From: Bdellovibrionales bacterium
Lineage (GTDB): Bacteria; Bdellovibrionota_G; JALEGL01; JAGRAY01
Assembly (NCBI GenBank): GCA_020434375.1
Contig: JAGRAY010000033.1
Span: forward strand, 1-13,286
Length of the DNA stretch: 13,286 nucleotides
Direction of reading: 5' to 3'
A model generated the notes under the pieces. That model saw only the letters and a list, made by a program, of their open reading frames with translations. It searched no databases and was not told the origin of the DNA. Of the stretch, positions 6,385 to 13,286 are shown piece after piece; position 1 is the stretch's first letter, and every line of letters begins with the position of its first letter. The position numbers and the translations under genes were made by a program.

Positions 6385-8280
6385 ATGAAAAAAGCATCTC
6401 TCAAAAATATCCTTCTCATTACATTCGTTGTATTTATCTCTGCTGCCCTTGCTGCCTTGTTTCACTTTGGCATCATTGGATCGCCCTCGCCTCTGTCTCA
6501 TGCCGACTTCCAGTCATTTCATGCGAACCTATCGAGCAAATACGAAGGATCACTCACAACTCTGAGTCATCAGGAAAGAACTCAGTTTGTGCGCGCCGCA
6601 CAAGCATTTATAAAGTCGGGTCATTGGGCAAATACTTCCAAAGCTATTTCTTACTTGGAGAAGGCCTATTTATCAAAACCCGCGTCATCAGACCTATTAG
6701 GGGAACTTCTTTTGGCTTATAGCAAGCAACCGATAGATCAAGAAAATGCATTAAAACGACTTGAAACATTATCAAGAACGTTCAATGATATGTATCCTGG
6801 GAATCGAGATGGATGGGAAACCACGGCTAGATTAAAAATAAAAAAGCATTTTTTTAATGAAGCGACTGTCGCTTTGGAAAGAGCGAAAGACATTAAATCC
6901 TCATCAGACCTGGTAGTTTTGGAAGCTTTACTCGCTCTTGAGCAATTTGGTTCACCACGAAATAATGACAAAATTGCAGATGCCTTAGAAAAGGTTTCTT
7001 CTGTTTTAAACTTGAATCCAAATCATCTCGAAGGTTTAGAAGTCAAAGGTCGTATATTAATAGCACTATCTAGACCTTATGCAGCAAAGCAAACATTTGA
7101 AACAAGATTAAAGCTTGCACCTGGTGATCCACTTGCTTATTACTACATGGGCATCATTCAGGAACGTGCAGGATTCTGGAATACTGCTAAAACCATGTTT
7201 CAAAAATCTCTGCGTAGTTTTCCAGAGCATCCTTTACCCAGGCTACGTCTTGCAGATATTTACCACTACAACGATCACAATGATAAATATGCTGAGGCAC
7301 ATTATCGAAACTTGATGACAAGATATCGAGAATACCTCAGCAAGGATACACGAATTAAAGCCGAGAGATCTTTCACGGAGACACTGTTTGAGCGTGGAAA
7401 AAGAGAAGAAGCACTTCGCATGATTCACTCGAATCATTATATGGATATAGATCCAAATCTAAAGCAAATTTCACTGGTCAAAAAACTGGGATTTTTTCCA
7501 ATGAACTCTGATTTTCCTGAACATATTTACTTGCGTGCTCTTTTCTACCTTGAAGATGGGCACATCGATAAAGCCAATTCTCTATTTAAGGCATATCTTG
7601 CAAAAGATCCGAGTGATTACCATGCTATGGTCTATACGATCACGACACTTATTCACCTTGGTCAACTTCCAGAAGCAACCGAACTTGCCAATAAATTGGC
7701 CTCTGACCTCGAATTTATTCGTCCAACAGATTACTGGACACCACTGGATCAAGAAAAACCTGCCATCAATTGGCGCTTGACTAATAAATTACTTTCTAAA
7801 AAACTGCCTGAATCTTCACGTTCGACATCAATGACTATCTTTTTGGCGCTCGTCCAAAATAAAATAGGACAGAGCATTGTAGCACGAAGGCGGCTTCGAA
7901 AAGCAATCTCTGATCTTCCAACGATTGATTTATTATGGCTTCATTTAGGTTATATGGATTACAGAAGTGGAGCAGTTGGGGCAGCTCGAAATTCTTTTAA
8001 AAGAGCACTAGATCTTAATCCAAAAAATATGCATGCGCGTTTTCTTCTAGGCAAGACTCATCTCGAGCAAAATCATAAGAAATTGGCTCGGCAACTTTTT
8101 GAAGAAGTTCGAGATGATCCGAACCTAGGTCATAAAGCCCTCTATGAGTTAGGGCTCATGGAGGTACACCAAAAAGATATTTTCAATGCCATAGGCTTTT
8201 TTCAAAAATCTTTGGATAAAAGCGAATTTTATATCCCTTCCTGGATCGAATTATTAAAAAATGGTAAAGCTACGCCATGA
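6385..8280 (+). CDS. Membrane-anchored TPR-repeat protein, function unknown
   Basis: Protein of 631 residues not recognised as a named family. A short basic N terminus (MKKASLKN) and a hydrophobic segment at about 8-31 predict an uncleaved anchor or signal peptide, with the remainder in the periplasm. The rest is helical, with TPR-like units: clear ones in LNLNPNHLEGLEVKGRILIA, LKLAPGDPLAYYYMGIIQER and LRSFPEHPLPRLRLADIY, and another set near the C terminus (GYMDYRSGAVGAARNSFKRA, then LDLNPKNMHARFLLGKTHLE). No catalytic domain is visible, so it is probably a scaffold or assembly factor. The ATG at 6385 was preferred over a TTG at 6358 because it gives a normal signal-anchor N terminus. The gene follows purH by 40 bases and its stop overlaps the purD start by 4 bases (ATGA). 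Its place between two purine genes probably reflects operon packing, since nothing in it suggests a role in purine synthesis. Confidence 0.85.
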   Translation: MKKASLKNILLITFVVFISAALAALFHFGIIGSPSPLSHADFQSFHANLSSKYEGSLTTLSHQERTQFVRAAQAFIKSGHWANTSKAISYLEKAYLSKPASSDLLGELLLAYSKQPIDQENALKRLETLSRTFNDMYPGNRDGWETTARLKIKKHFFNEATVALERAKDIKSSSDLVVLEALLALEQFGSPRNNDKIADALEKVSSVLNLNPNHLEGLEVKGRILIALSRPYAAKQTFETRLKLAPGDPLAYYYMGIIQERAGFWNTAKTMFQKSLRSFPEHPLPRLRLADIYHYNDHNDKYAEAHYRNLMTRYREYLSKDTRIKAERSFTETLFERGKREEALRMIHSNHYMDIDPNLKQISLVKKLGFFPMNSDFPEHIYLRALFYLEDGHIDKANSLFKAYLAKDPSDYHAMVYTITTLIHLGQLPEATELANKLASDLEFIRPTDYWTPLDQEKPAINWRLTNKLLSKKLPESSRSTSMTIFLALVQNKIGQSIVARRRLRKAISDLPTIDLLWLHLGYMDYRSGAVGAARNSFKRALDLNPKNMHARFLLGKTHLEQNHKKLARQLFEEVRDDPNLGHKALYELGLMEVHQKDIFNAIGFFQKSLDKSEFYIPSWIELLKNGKATP

Positions 8281-9539
8281 AAGTCCTGCTAATAGGAGGA
8301 GGTGCAAGAGAACATGCTCTTTGTTGGAAACTAGCAAGCAGCCCGAAAGTAACGACTATTTATACAAGTCCTGGTAATCCCGGAACCGAAGCCATTAAAA
8401 AAAATAAAAATGTCAACCTGGCAACTAGTCCTGCTATTCTTGAATTCGCACAAAATCAATCAATTGACCTCACTGTGGTTGGACCGGAGAAGCCGCTTTG
8501 TGACGGTATTGTCGATCTTTTCAAAGAAAAAGGACTTTCGATATTTGGGCCCAGCAAACAAGCATCACAACTAGAAGGATCAAAATTATTTGCCAAGCAA
8601 TTTATGTATCAAAATGATATTCCATCGGCCACTTATGAAGTGTTTGATGACCTTCCTTCCCTTAAAAGATTTTTAGAAACTGCTGTCTATCCTTGTGTTC
8701 TCAAAGCAGATGGATTGGCTGCTGGCAAAGGCGTTAAACTTTGCTTCGATAAAAATGAGGCCATCGAATTTGCGATTGATTGTATGGAAAAACGTCGTTT
8801 TTTACATTCCGGCACAGTCATGCTCGTCGAAGAATTTTTAGAAGGTTTTGAGATTTCTTTTTTAGTACTTGCGGCTGGTAAAAACTATATACCTTTAGAA
8901 CTTGCCCAAGATCACAAGAAGCTTTTGGAAGGTGATAAAGGACCCAACACAGGTGGCATGGGTGCCTATTGTCCGGCTCCACTTCTTACAAAATCACAAC
9001 AAGAAATAATTGAGAGTACTATCATCAAAAAAACATTGGTTGCGCTAGAGAGTCAAGGCAATCCGTTTTACGGAATACTGTACGCTGGCCTCATGATTAA
9101 TTCCAAGGGGGTCAAGGTTTTGGAATACAACGTAAGATTCGGGGATCCCGAAGCTCAAGTTATTCTTCCGAGACTAAAAAGCGACTTGGCAGAAATCATG
9201 CTCGGTGTCAGCCAAGGCCAATTGCCCGACAAATTAGAATGGGATAATCGAGTGGCACTAGGTATTACGCTCGCAACCGAGGGCTACCCTGATCATCCGA
9301 ACACAGGTCAGATTATCTCTGGTGTTTTGAACATAAAAGATGATCACGATGTACATATTTTTCATGCTGGAACAACGCGAAAAGGAAGCGACCTCTTGAC
9401 TTCAGGTGGACGGGTCTTAACTGTCGTTGGCATGGGCTCCACTTTGAATGAGGCACGCCTAAAAGCATATGAAGCTGCTAATGCAATCTCATATGAGGGT
9501 AAAAACTACCGAAAAGATATTGGCCGTGGCTCGCATTAG
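8277..9539 (+). CDS. purD: Phosphoribosylamine-glycine ligase (GAR synthetase)
   Basis: Second step of de novo purine synthesis: ATP-dependent joining of glycine to 5-phosphoribosylamine. The 420 residues equal the usual single-function bacterial PurD. ATP-grasp landmarks: VLLIGGGAREHALCWKL at the N terminus, GPEKPLCDGIVD (69-80), GPSKQASQLEGSKLFAKQFM (91-110), the nucleotide-binding VLKADGLAAGKGV (141-153), EEFLEGFEISF (185-195), DHKKLLEGDKGPNTGGMGAY (212-231) and the metal-binding LEYNVRFGDPEAQVILPRL (282-300). It is not fused to PurM or PurN. The ATG overlaps the TPR gene stop by 4 bases and has no strong Shine-Dalgarno, so expression probably depends on translational coupling. The 3' end overlaps the DUF1015 gene. 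Confidence 0.98.
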   Translation: MKVLLIGGGAREHALCWKLASSPKVTTIYTSPGNPGTEAIKKNKNVNLATSPAILEFAQNQSIDLTVVGPEKPLCDGIVDLFKEKGLSIFGPSKQASQLEGSKLFAKQFMYQNDIPSATYEVFDDLPSLKRFLETAVYPCVLKADGLAAGKGVKLCFDKNEAIEFAIDCMEKRRFLHSGTVMLVEEFLEGFEISFLVLAAGKNYIPLELAQDHKKLLEGDKGPNTGGMGAYCPAPLLTKSQQEIIESTIIKKTLVALESQGNPFYGILYAGLMINSKGVKVLEYNVRFGDPEAQVILPRLKSDLAEIMLGVSQGQLPDKLEWDNRVALGITLATEGYPDHPNTGQIISGVLNIKDDHDVHIFHAGTTRKGSDLLTSGGRVLTVVGMGSTLNEARLKAYEAANAISYEGKNYRKDIGRGSH

Positions 9540-10776
9540 ACCTTTTGCACCCTTAACTTATAACCGAAGTCTAATAGGATCTTTGGGCGATGTATTGTCT
9601 CCTCCGTATGATGTCATCAAATCATCAGATCGCTTGCGGCTGAATAATAAATCAAAATGGAACGCTGTTAATCTGGATCTAACATCCCCTTCAGACGATG
9701 CCCCATCATCGACTGTTTCTGCTCACGAGGAATCAAAACATCTTTTGGATCAATGGATTAAAGACAAGATTCTAGTTCAAGAAAAGACTCCCACTATCTT
9801 CATTTTGAAAGATCACTTTGAATTTCAAGGTACATCCTTTTCTCGAATAGGCATACTTTGCACACTCAAACTAGAAGCACCCGGTTCTTGTGTTCTTCCA
9901 CATGAAAAAGTGCTGCAAACTCCAATAGATGATCGCATGAAACTCATTCAACAAACTCAAACTCATCTGAGTCCCGTGTTTTTCTTATGCCAAGATGCGA
10001 CAGAGCGAATTCAAAAAACTCTATCGGCCATTACACAAAACACAAAATCAGAACACTTTGATAGCCCATTTCCTGGCAGTAGCCATACCCTGTGGAGCAT
10101 CACAGATTCCTCAAAGATTGATCCGATCGTGGATTTTTTCTCTGATCAACGTCTTCTTATCGCAGATGGTCATCATCGATACCAGACATCACTCCTATAT
10201 AGCCAAATACCAGAAAATACCTCTAACGAGGAAGCCTCGTGGTGCCTTGCATACATCTCGTTTTTCCCATCATCCGGATTTGTGCTTTCTTCTTTTCACA
10301 GAGAGGTAAGTTCAACGATAAGCACAGAAAAGTTTGTAGACCAGATGCCCAACAGCATAAGTGTCCAATCTATTCCTTTAGATTGGAACACATTTGAAAA
10401 GCAAAGTTCCTCATTAGGGCTTATCTCCAGTGATCAACAATCTCTATTCACATTGCAACCAAAGGAAGACTTTGACTTGATTTCAGACGAACTTTCATTG
10501 GTGCCTAGCTGCCTTTTGAATTCCTTGCTTCTAAATATACTAGGCATTGATATTACAAAGAAAGAAGACCAAAAGACCGTGCTATACCATTCTGATCGAA
10601 CTTCTTTGATAAACTCCAATAACCCTAACACTCTAAAGTTTTGGTTAAAACCTGCGTCTATTCATGGTGTATATAATCTTGCAAAGAAAGGAATTACGCT
10701 TCCTCCAAAATCAACCTACTTCTTTCCAAAAGTTCCAACTGGCATTGCGTTCCATAAGATCGTCGATACTGCTTAG
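9526..10776 (+). CDS. DUF1015 family protein
   Basis: Conserved protein of unknown biochemical function, about 416 residues, cytoplasmic (no signal or membrane segment). Family hallmarks: ARIRPFAPL at the start, LSPPYDVI (24-31), VLPHEKVL then DDRMKLIQQTQTHLSPVFFL (about 123-154), LLIADGHHRYQTSLLY (210-225) and PPKSTYFFPKVPTG at the C terminus. The start is uncertain. GTG 9526 gives MARIRPF, which matches how family members usually begin, and overlaps purD by 14 bases. TTG 9520, ATG 9493 and ATG 9469 are in frame, but they add a non-conserved stretch that overlaps purD further. The DGHHR motif resembles that of ParB/sulfiredoxin-fold proteins, some of which phosphorylate free serine; this is a motif similarity only. 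It is the last gene of the + strand cluster and meets hemB tail to tail. Confidence 0.88.
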   Translation: MARIRPFAPLTYNRSLIGSLGDVLSPPYDVIKSSDRLRLNNKSKWNAVNLDLTSPSDDAPSSTVSAHEESKHLLDQWIKDKILVQEKTPTIFILKDHFEFQGTSFSRIGILCTLKLEAPGSCVLPHEKVLQTPIDDRMKLIQQTQTHLSPVFFLCQDATERIQKTLSAITQNTKSEHFDSPFPGSSHTLWSITDSSKIDPIVDFFSDQRLLIADGHHRYQTSLLYSQIPENTSNEEASWCLAYISFFPSSGFVLSSFHREVSSTISTEKFVDQMPNSISVQSIPLDWNTFEKQSSSLGLISSDQQSLFTLQPKEDFDLISDELSLVPSCLLNSLLLNILGIDITKKEDQKTVLYHSDRTSLINSNNPNTLKFWLKPASIHGVYNLAKKGITLPPKSTYFFPKVPTGIAFHKIVDTA

Positions 10777-10781
10777 ATTGA

Positions 10782-11765
10782 TTAGCTTTGCCCTTCAGAA
10801 ATCATTTGTTTAAAAGATTTTGCAAAATAAGTGATAATTTTATCAGCACCCGCTCGTTTAATGCTAGTTAAGGTTTCAAGAGCCAAAGCGTTTTCGTCTC
10901 CCCATCCCATTTCACCCATCGCGCGTATCATTGAATACTCACCACTTACTTGATACGCAAATACAGGAACATTAAACCGACTTTTAGCCAAGCGAATGAT
11001 ATCGAGATAGGCAAGTGCGGGCTTGACCATAATCATATCTGCGCCTTCACTAATGTCGGCAGCAATCTCTCGTGCTGCTTCTCTTCTATTGGATACATCC
11101 ATTTGGTATGTTTTTCGATCACCTCGTTTAGGCGAAGAATGAGCAGCATCTCTAAATGGTCCATAAAATGCAGAACAATACTTCGCTGCATATGAAAGCA
11201 TTGGAGTATATTCAAAACCATTTGCATCTAGCGCCTGCCTAATGAAACCTATGCGACCATCCATCATATCAGATGGTGCAATGATATCCGCACCAGCATG
11301 TGCATATGAAAGTGAAGCTTTAGCCAAAAGTTCCAAAGTTTTTTGATTATCAACTGTGCCAGATTGAGACAAATGACCACAGTGACCATGATCAGTATAA
11401 GCACATAAGCATACGTCAGCAATGACTGTAATATTTGGAAAGCGACGCTTTATTTCTGACAATGCTCGTTCCACAAGATTCCCCTTAGACCATGCCGAGG
11501 ATCCCTGACTATCTTTAGTCTCAGGAACGCCAAAAAGAATAATCTTATTGATTTCACAAAAGCTCAAAGAGTCTAAATCTTTTAAAAGACAGTCAATTGA
11601 GTACCGACTAATACCAGGCATGGATTCAATTGGTTCTTCTCTATTGTTACCATCAACCACAAAATACGGTTGAATCAAATCGGACACCTCAACGGTAGTT
11701 TCTCTAACAAGCTCCCGAACCATTGCATTGGCTCGTAAACGACGTCCCTTAAAGGGTATTTTCAT
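10782..11765 (-). CDS. hemB: Delta-aminolevulinic acid dehydratase (porphobilinogen synthase)
   Basis: Condenses two molecules of 5-aminolevulinate into porphobilinogen, the first common tetrapyrrole step. At 327 residues it is of normal length. The metal-site segment ADVCLCAYTDHGHCGH carries the three cysteines (C119, C121, C129) of the zinc-dependent class rather than the Asp-rich magnesium type. The two active-site lysines are in SYAAKYCSAFYGPFRDA (K195) and MIMVKPALAYLD (K248, Schiff base). SMPGISRYS and YQVSGEYSMI are also typical. The ATG at 11765 is supported by AGGA (11772-11775 on the - strand) 6 bases upstream, and it overlaps the end of hemD by 17 bases. It is the last gene of a hemC-hemD-hemB cluster, and its stop lies 5 bases from that of the convergent DUF1015 gene. 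Confidence 0.98.
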   Translation of the reverse strand: MKIPFKGRRLRANAMVRELVRETTVEVSDLIQPYFVVDGNNREEPIESMPGISRYSIDCLLKDLDSLSFCEINKIILFGVPETKDSQGSSAWSKGNLVERALSEIKRRFPNITVIADVCLCAYTDHGHCGHLSQSGTVDNQKTLELLAKASLSYAHAGADIIAPSDMMDGRIGFIRQALDANGFEYTPMLSYAAKYCSAFYGPFRDAAHSSPKRGDRKTYQMDVSNRREAAREIAADISEGADMIMVKPALAYLDIIRLAKSRFNVPVFAYQVSGEYSMIRAMGEMGWGDENALALETLTSIKRAGADKIITYFAKSFKQMISEGQS

Positions 11766-12534
11766 TTTTTTTCCTTTCCCATAATTTCATGAAGTCGACC
11801 ATTTCTTCTGAGCATGGTCTAGTGCATTCAACGGTAACTTTCCAGTTTAAAGATCTAATAGCGTTCGAGGTTATTTGTCCAATTGATGCGATTTTAATTT
11901 GTGGTTTGTCAATCCAACTGCTTTCATCGGCGTCGCGAAGCATTTGCCAAAATGCCTTGACCGCACTTGGAGAGAAAAAAGTAATCCAGTCAAATATTTC
12001 GCACCGAAGTAAATCAAAGTGATGCCTGGCATCTTCTCGTGCCACGGTCTCATATAACTCCAACTCTACGACCTCAGAAAAATATAATCTAAGAGAATCC
12101 ACAAACTCTTTTCTCGTCTCTCTGGCCTTTGGAAACAAAACTTTTTCCCCACGCAAGTCATCAATATTTTCTAAATGATTGGTCATTTCTTCACTGGCAT
12201 GATGTGCTTTTGGTGTGAAATAAACTTTCATATTTCGCTCACGGCACGCTCTTTCTGTCTTTGGTCCAATGCAAATTATTTTTTGATGCTTTTTCAGCTT
12301 TATATGATTTACACCTATCCAATCGTGAAAGAATCCCACTGCATTCTGACTTGTGAAAACAATCACATTACATTTAAGAATATCTTCCACTTTAATTGAA
12401 GGGTGTAGGCGACGCACTTGTATCATTGGTATTGACGTAGGAATTGCCTTTTCTTGCACTAGGAGTGCAATCAATTCTGATGATAAATTGTCCTGTCGTG
12501 TAACTAAAATACGTTTATTTTGTAATGGAAACAA
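11749..12534 (-). CDS. hemD: Uroporphyrinogen-III synthase
   Basis: Cyclises hydroxymethylbilane to uroporphyrinogen III with inversion of ring D. The family is poorly conserved, but the two-lobed pattern is clear in the 261 residues: KRILVTRQ at the N terminus, VIVFTSQNAVGFF, IICIGPKTERACRER then VYFTPKAHHASEEM, DLRGEKVLFPKARETRKE, LELYETV, DWITFFSPSAVKAFW, IASIGQITSNAIRS and a final TRPCSEEMVDFM. The place between hemC and hemB confirms it. It starts at a TTG 6 bases after the hemC stop; this start puts KRILVTR at the usual distance from the N terminus. It is a separate protein, not fused to HemC or to a SUMT methyltransferase as in some bacteria. The 3' end overlaps hemB by 17 bases. Confidence 0.94.
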   Translation of the reverse strand: MFPLQNKRILVTRQDNLSSELIALLVQEKAIPTSIPMIQVRRLHPSIKVEDILKCNVIVFTSQNAVGFFHDWIGVNHIKLKKHQKIICIGPKTERACRERNMKVYFTPKAHHASEEMTNHLENIDDLRGEKVLFPKARETRKEFVDSLRLYFSEVVELELYETVAREDARHHFDLLRCEIFDWITFFSPSAVKAFWQMLRDADESSWIDKPQIKIASIGQITSNAIRSLNWKVTVECTRPCSEEMVDFMKLWERKKNENTL

Positions 12535-12540
12535 TAGAGA

Positions 12541-13286
12541 TTAATCCTTTTTAAAGTCAGCAAGAATTGTCTTAGCTCCACGGCTTATCATTGCGTCGAA
12601 TAATTTGAGAGGAAAATCAGAACTTTGATCCATTGTTCCATTAACCTTACATTTTATTTCTTTCTGTGAGTTTGCAAGATAGCCGATCATTGCAAGAGTG
12701 CCATCTTGACGTTCTCGCAAGAAACATCCAACTGGCACTGTACACCCTCCTTCCATGAGGGACAGAAATTCTCGTTGTAGTTTTGCAAAATGAAATGCTT
12801 TAAGATTATTGATTCTAGCTAATATGGTCTGAACAACTATATCTTCTTTTTTGCATACGATGGCTAACATACCTTGGCCGGTAGCTGGAACAAAAATATC
12901 TGGATCGAAAGCGTGGCTAATTTTGGAGTTCAGTTGCAGCCTTGATAGGCCAGCATGCGCTAGAATAATACCACTAATCGACTTGTTATTTTCTAGCTTC
13001 CGAAGACGAGTTTCTATATTGCCTCGCCACTCGACCACCTTAAGATCTGGCCTCAAATGCTTAATGATAGTTTGTCTTCGAATACTAGACGTACCAACAA
13101 TAGCATTTTGAGGAAGATTGTCGAAAAGCTCACCTTCTCGGGACACAAATACATCTCTTGGATCCTCTGGTTCTGGAACACAAACCAACTTCAACTCGCT
13201 AGGTAGCTCCGAGGGAAGATCTTTCATACTATGAACGGCGAAATCAATTTCACCTCGCAACAAAGCATCATCCAGTTCCTTAGTAA
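12541..13286 (-). CDS. hemC: Porphobilinogen deaminase (hydroxymethylbilane synthase), 5' end outside window
   Basis: Partial gene: the frame stays open to the window edge (TKELDDALLRGEIDFAVHS), so the TTG at 13263 is an internal Leu codon. About 247 of the usual 300-315 residues are present; the N-terminal 60-70 are missing. The enzyme polymerises four porphobilinogens into hydroxymethylbilane using a covalent dipyrromethane cofactor. Landmarks: AVHSMKDLPSE with the catalytic Asp, GTSSIRRQ, LRPDLKVVEWRGNIETRLRK, VPATGQGMLAI and the cofactor-binding Cys in EGGCTVPVG (codon 12742-12744). A small deviation: the segment after GQG reads MLAIVCKKED where relatives commonly have ALAIEC or similar, so a usual Glu is Val. 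HemD begins 6 bases after its stop. Glutamyl-tRNA reductase (hemA) often precedes hemC in such operons and may lie beyond the right edge. Confidence 0.96.
   Translation of the reverse strand, partial: TKELDDALLRGEIDFAVHSMKDLPSELPSELKLVCVPEPEDPRDVFVSREGELFDNLPQNAIVGTSSIRRQTIIKHLRPDLKVVEWRGNIETRLRKLENNKSISGIILAHAGLSRLQLNSKISHAFDPDIFVPATGQGMLAIVCKKEDIVVQTILARINNLKAFHFAKLQREFLSLMEGGCTVPVGCFLRERQDGTLAMIGYLANSQKEIKCKVNGTMDQSSDFPLKLFDAMISRGAKTILADFKKD
12545..12549 (-). promoter_or_regulatory. Shine-Dalgarno supporting the TTG start of hemD
   Basis: On the - strand AAGGA lies within the last codons of hemC, 10 bases before the TTG at 12534. No ATG or GTG is available at a comparable position, and conserved HemD sequence begins at codon 8, so the TTG is the best start. 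A rare start codon may keep HemD below HemC and HemB. Confidence 0.5.

Noticed and set aside
6348..6722. Open frame of 124 codons overlapping the start of the TPR gene
   Set aside because: It lies in another frame of a well-supported gene, its product is Cys-rich without any recognisable pattern, and it has no convincing ribosome binding site.
9469..9525. ATG at 9469 as start of the DUF1015 gene
   Set aside because: The extra 19 residues overlap purD by 71 bases in total and do not look like the family, whose members begin close to ARIRPF.
10833..10844. GATAATTTTATC inverted repeat near the end of hemB as a terminator
   Set aside because: Only 5 A+T-rich pairs with a 2-base loop, inside coding sequence and without a following U-run.
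13261..13263. TTG at 13263 as start of hemC
   Set aside because: The frame continues to the window edge with residues typical of HemC (KELDDALL), so this is an internal Leu codon of a gene cut by the window.
1..13286. CRISPR arrays, tRNA or rRNA genes, insertion sequences, prophage or attachment sites
   Set aside because: Coding density is nearly complete with conserved housekeeping genes, and no regularly spaced repeats, terminal inverted repeats or transposase motifs were seen by eye.

Overview
The window is a densely packed stretch of chromosome from a Gram-negative bacterium. G+C is about 40%, judged by eye. The Gram-negative call rests on an Mla/MCE-type lipid transport system (permease, ATPase, MCE substrate-binding protein) next to an alanine racemase. 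The MCE protein is long, with a helical stretch and a beta-rich tail, and the neighbourhood mixes envelope, purine and haem genes. This recalls delta-proteobacteria in the old broad sense (for example Bdellovibrionota), but that placement is an impression and was not tested. No mobile element, CRISPR array, tRNA or rRNA was seen. Every gene looks chromosomal and intact except the two cut by the window edges.

Bases 1-10776 hold nine genes, all on the + strand and almost without gaps: a Ser/Thr protein kinase (5' end cut off), alr, an mlaE-like permease, an mlaF-like ATPase, an mlaD-like MCE protein, purH, a membrane-anchored TPR protein, purD and a DUF1015 protein. Junctions are 4-14 base overlaps or gaps of 3-7 bases, apart from 40 bases before the TPR gene. 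That gap contains a promoter-like sequence and a 16-base dyad. The first part serves the envelope (D-alanine for peptidoglycan; lipid movement between inner and outer membrane). The second part supplies two steps of purine synthesis.

Bases 10782-13286 hold three genes on the - strand, transcribed in the order hemC (5' end cut off), hemD, hemB. They convert 5-aminolevulinate to uroporphyrinogen III: HemB makes porphobilinogen, HemC the linear tetrapyrrole, and HemD closes the ring. The two clusters converge with only 5 bases between stop codons.

The points most worth a second look are the MCE protein, which appears to join an inner-membrane anchor, an MCE ring domain, a long helical segment and an outer-membrane-like beta domain in one chain, and the kinase, whose catalytic loop has Thr where the near-invariant Lys should be. 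Also notable are the candidate promoter/operator before the TPR gene and the DGHHR motif in the DUF1015 protein. No clearly new multi-gene system was found.
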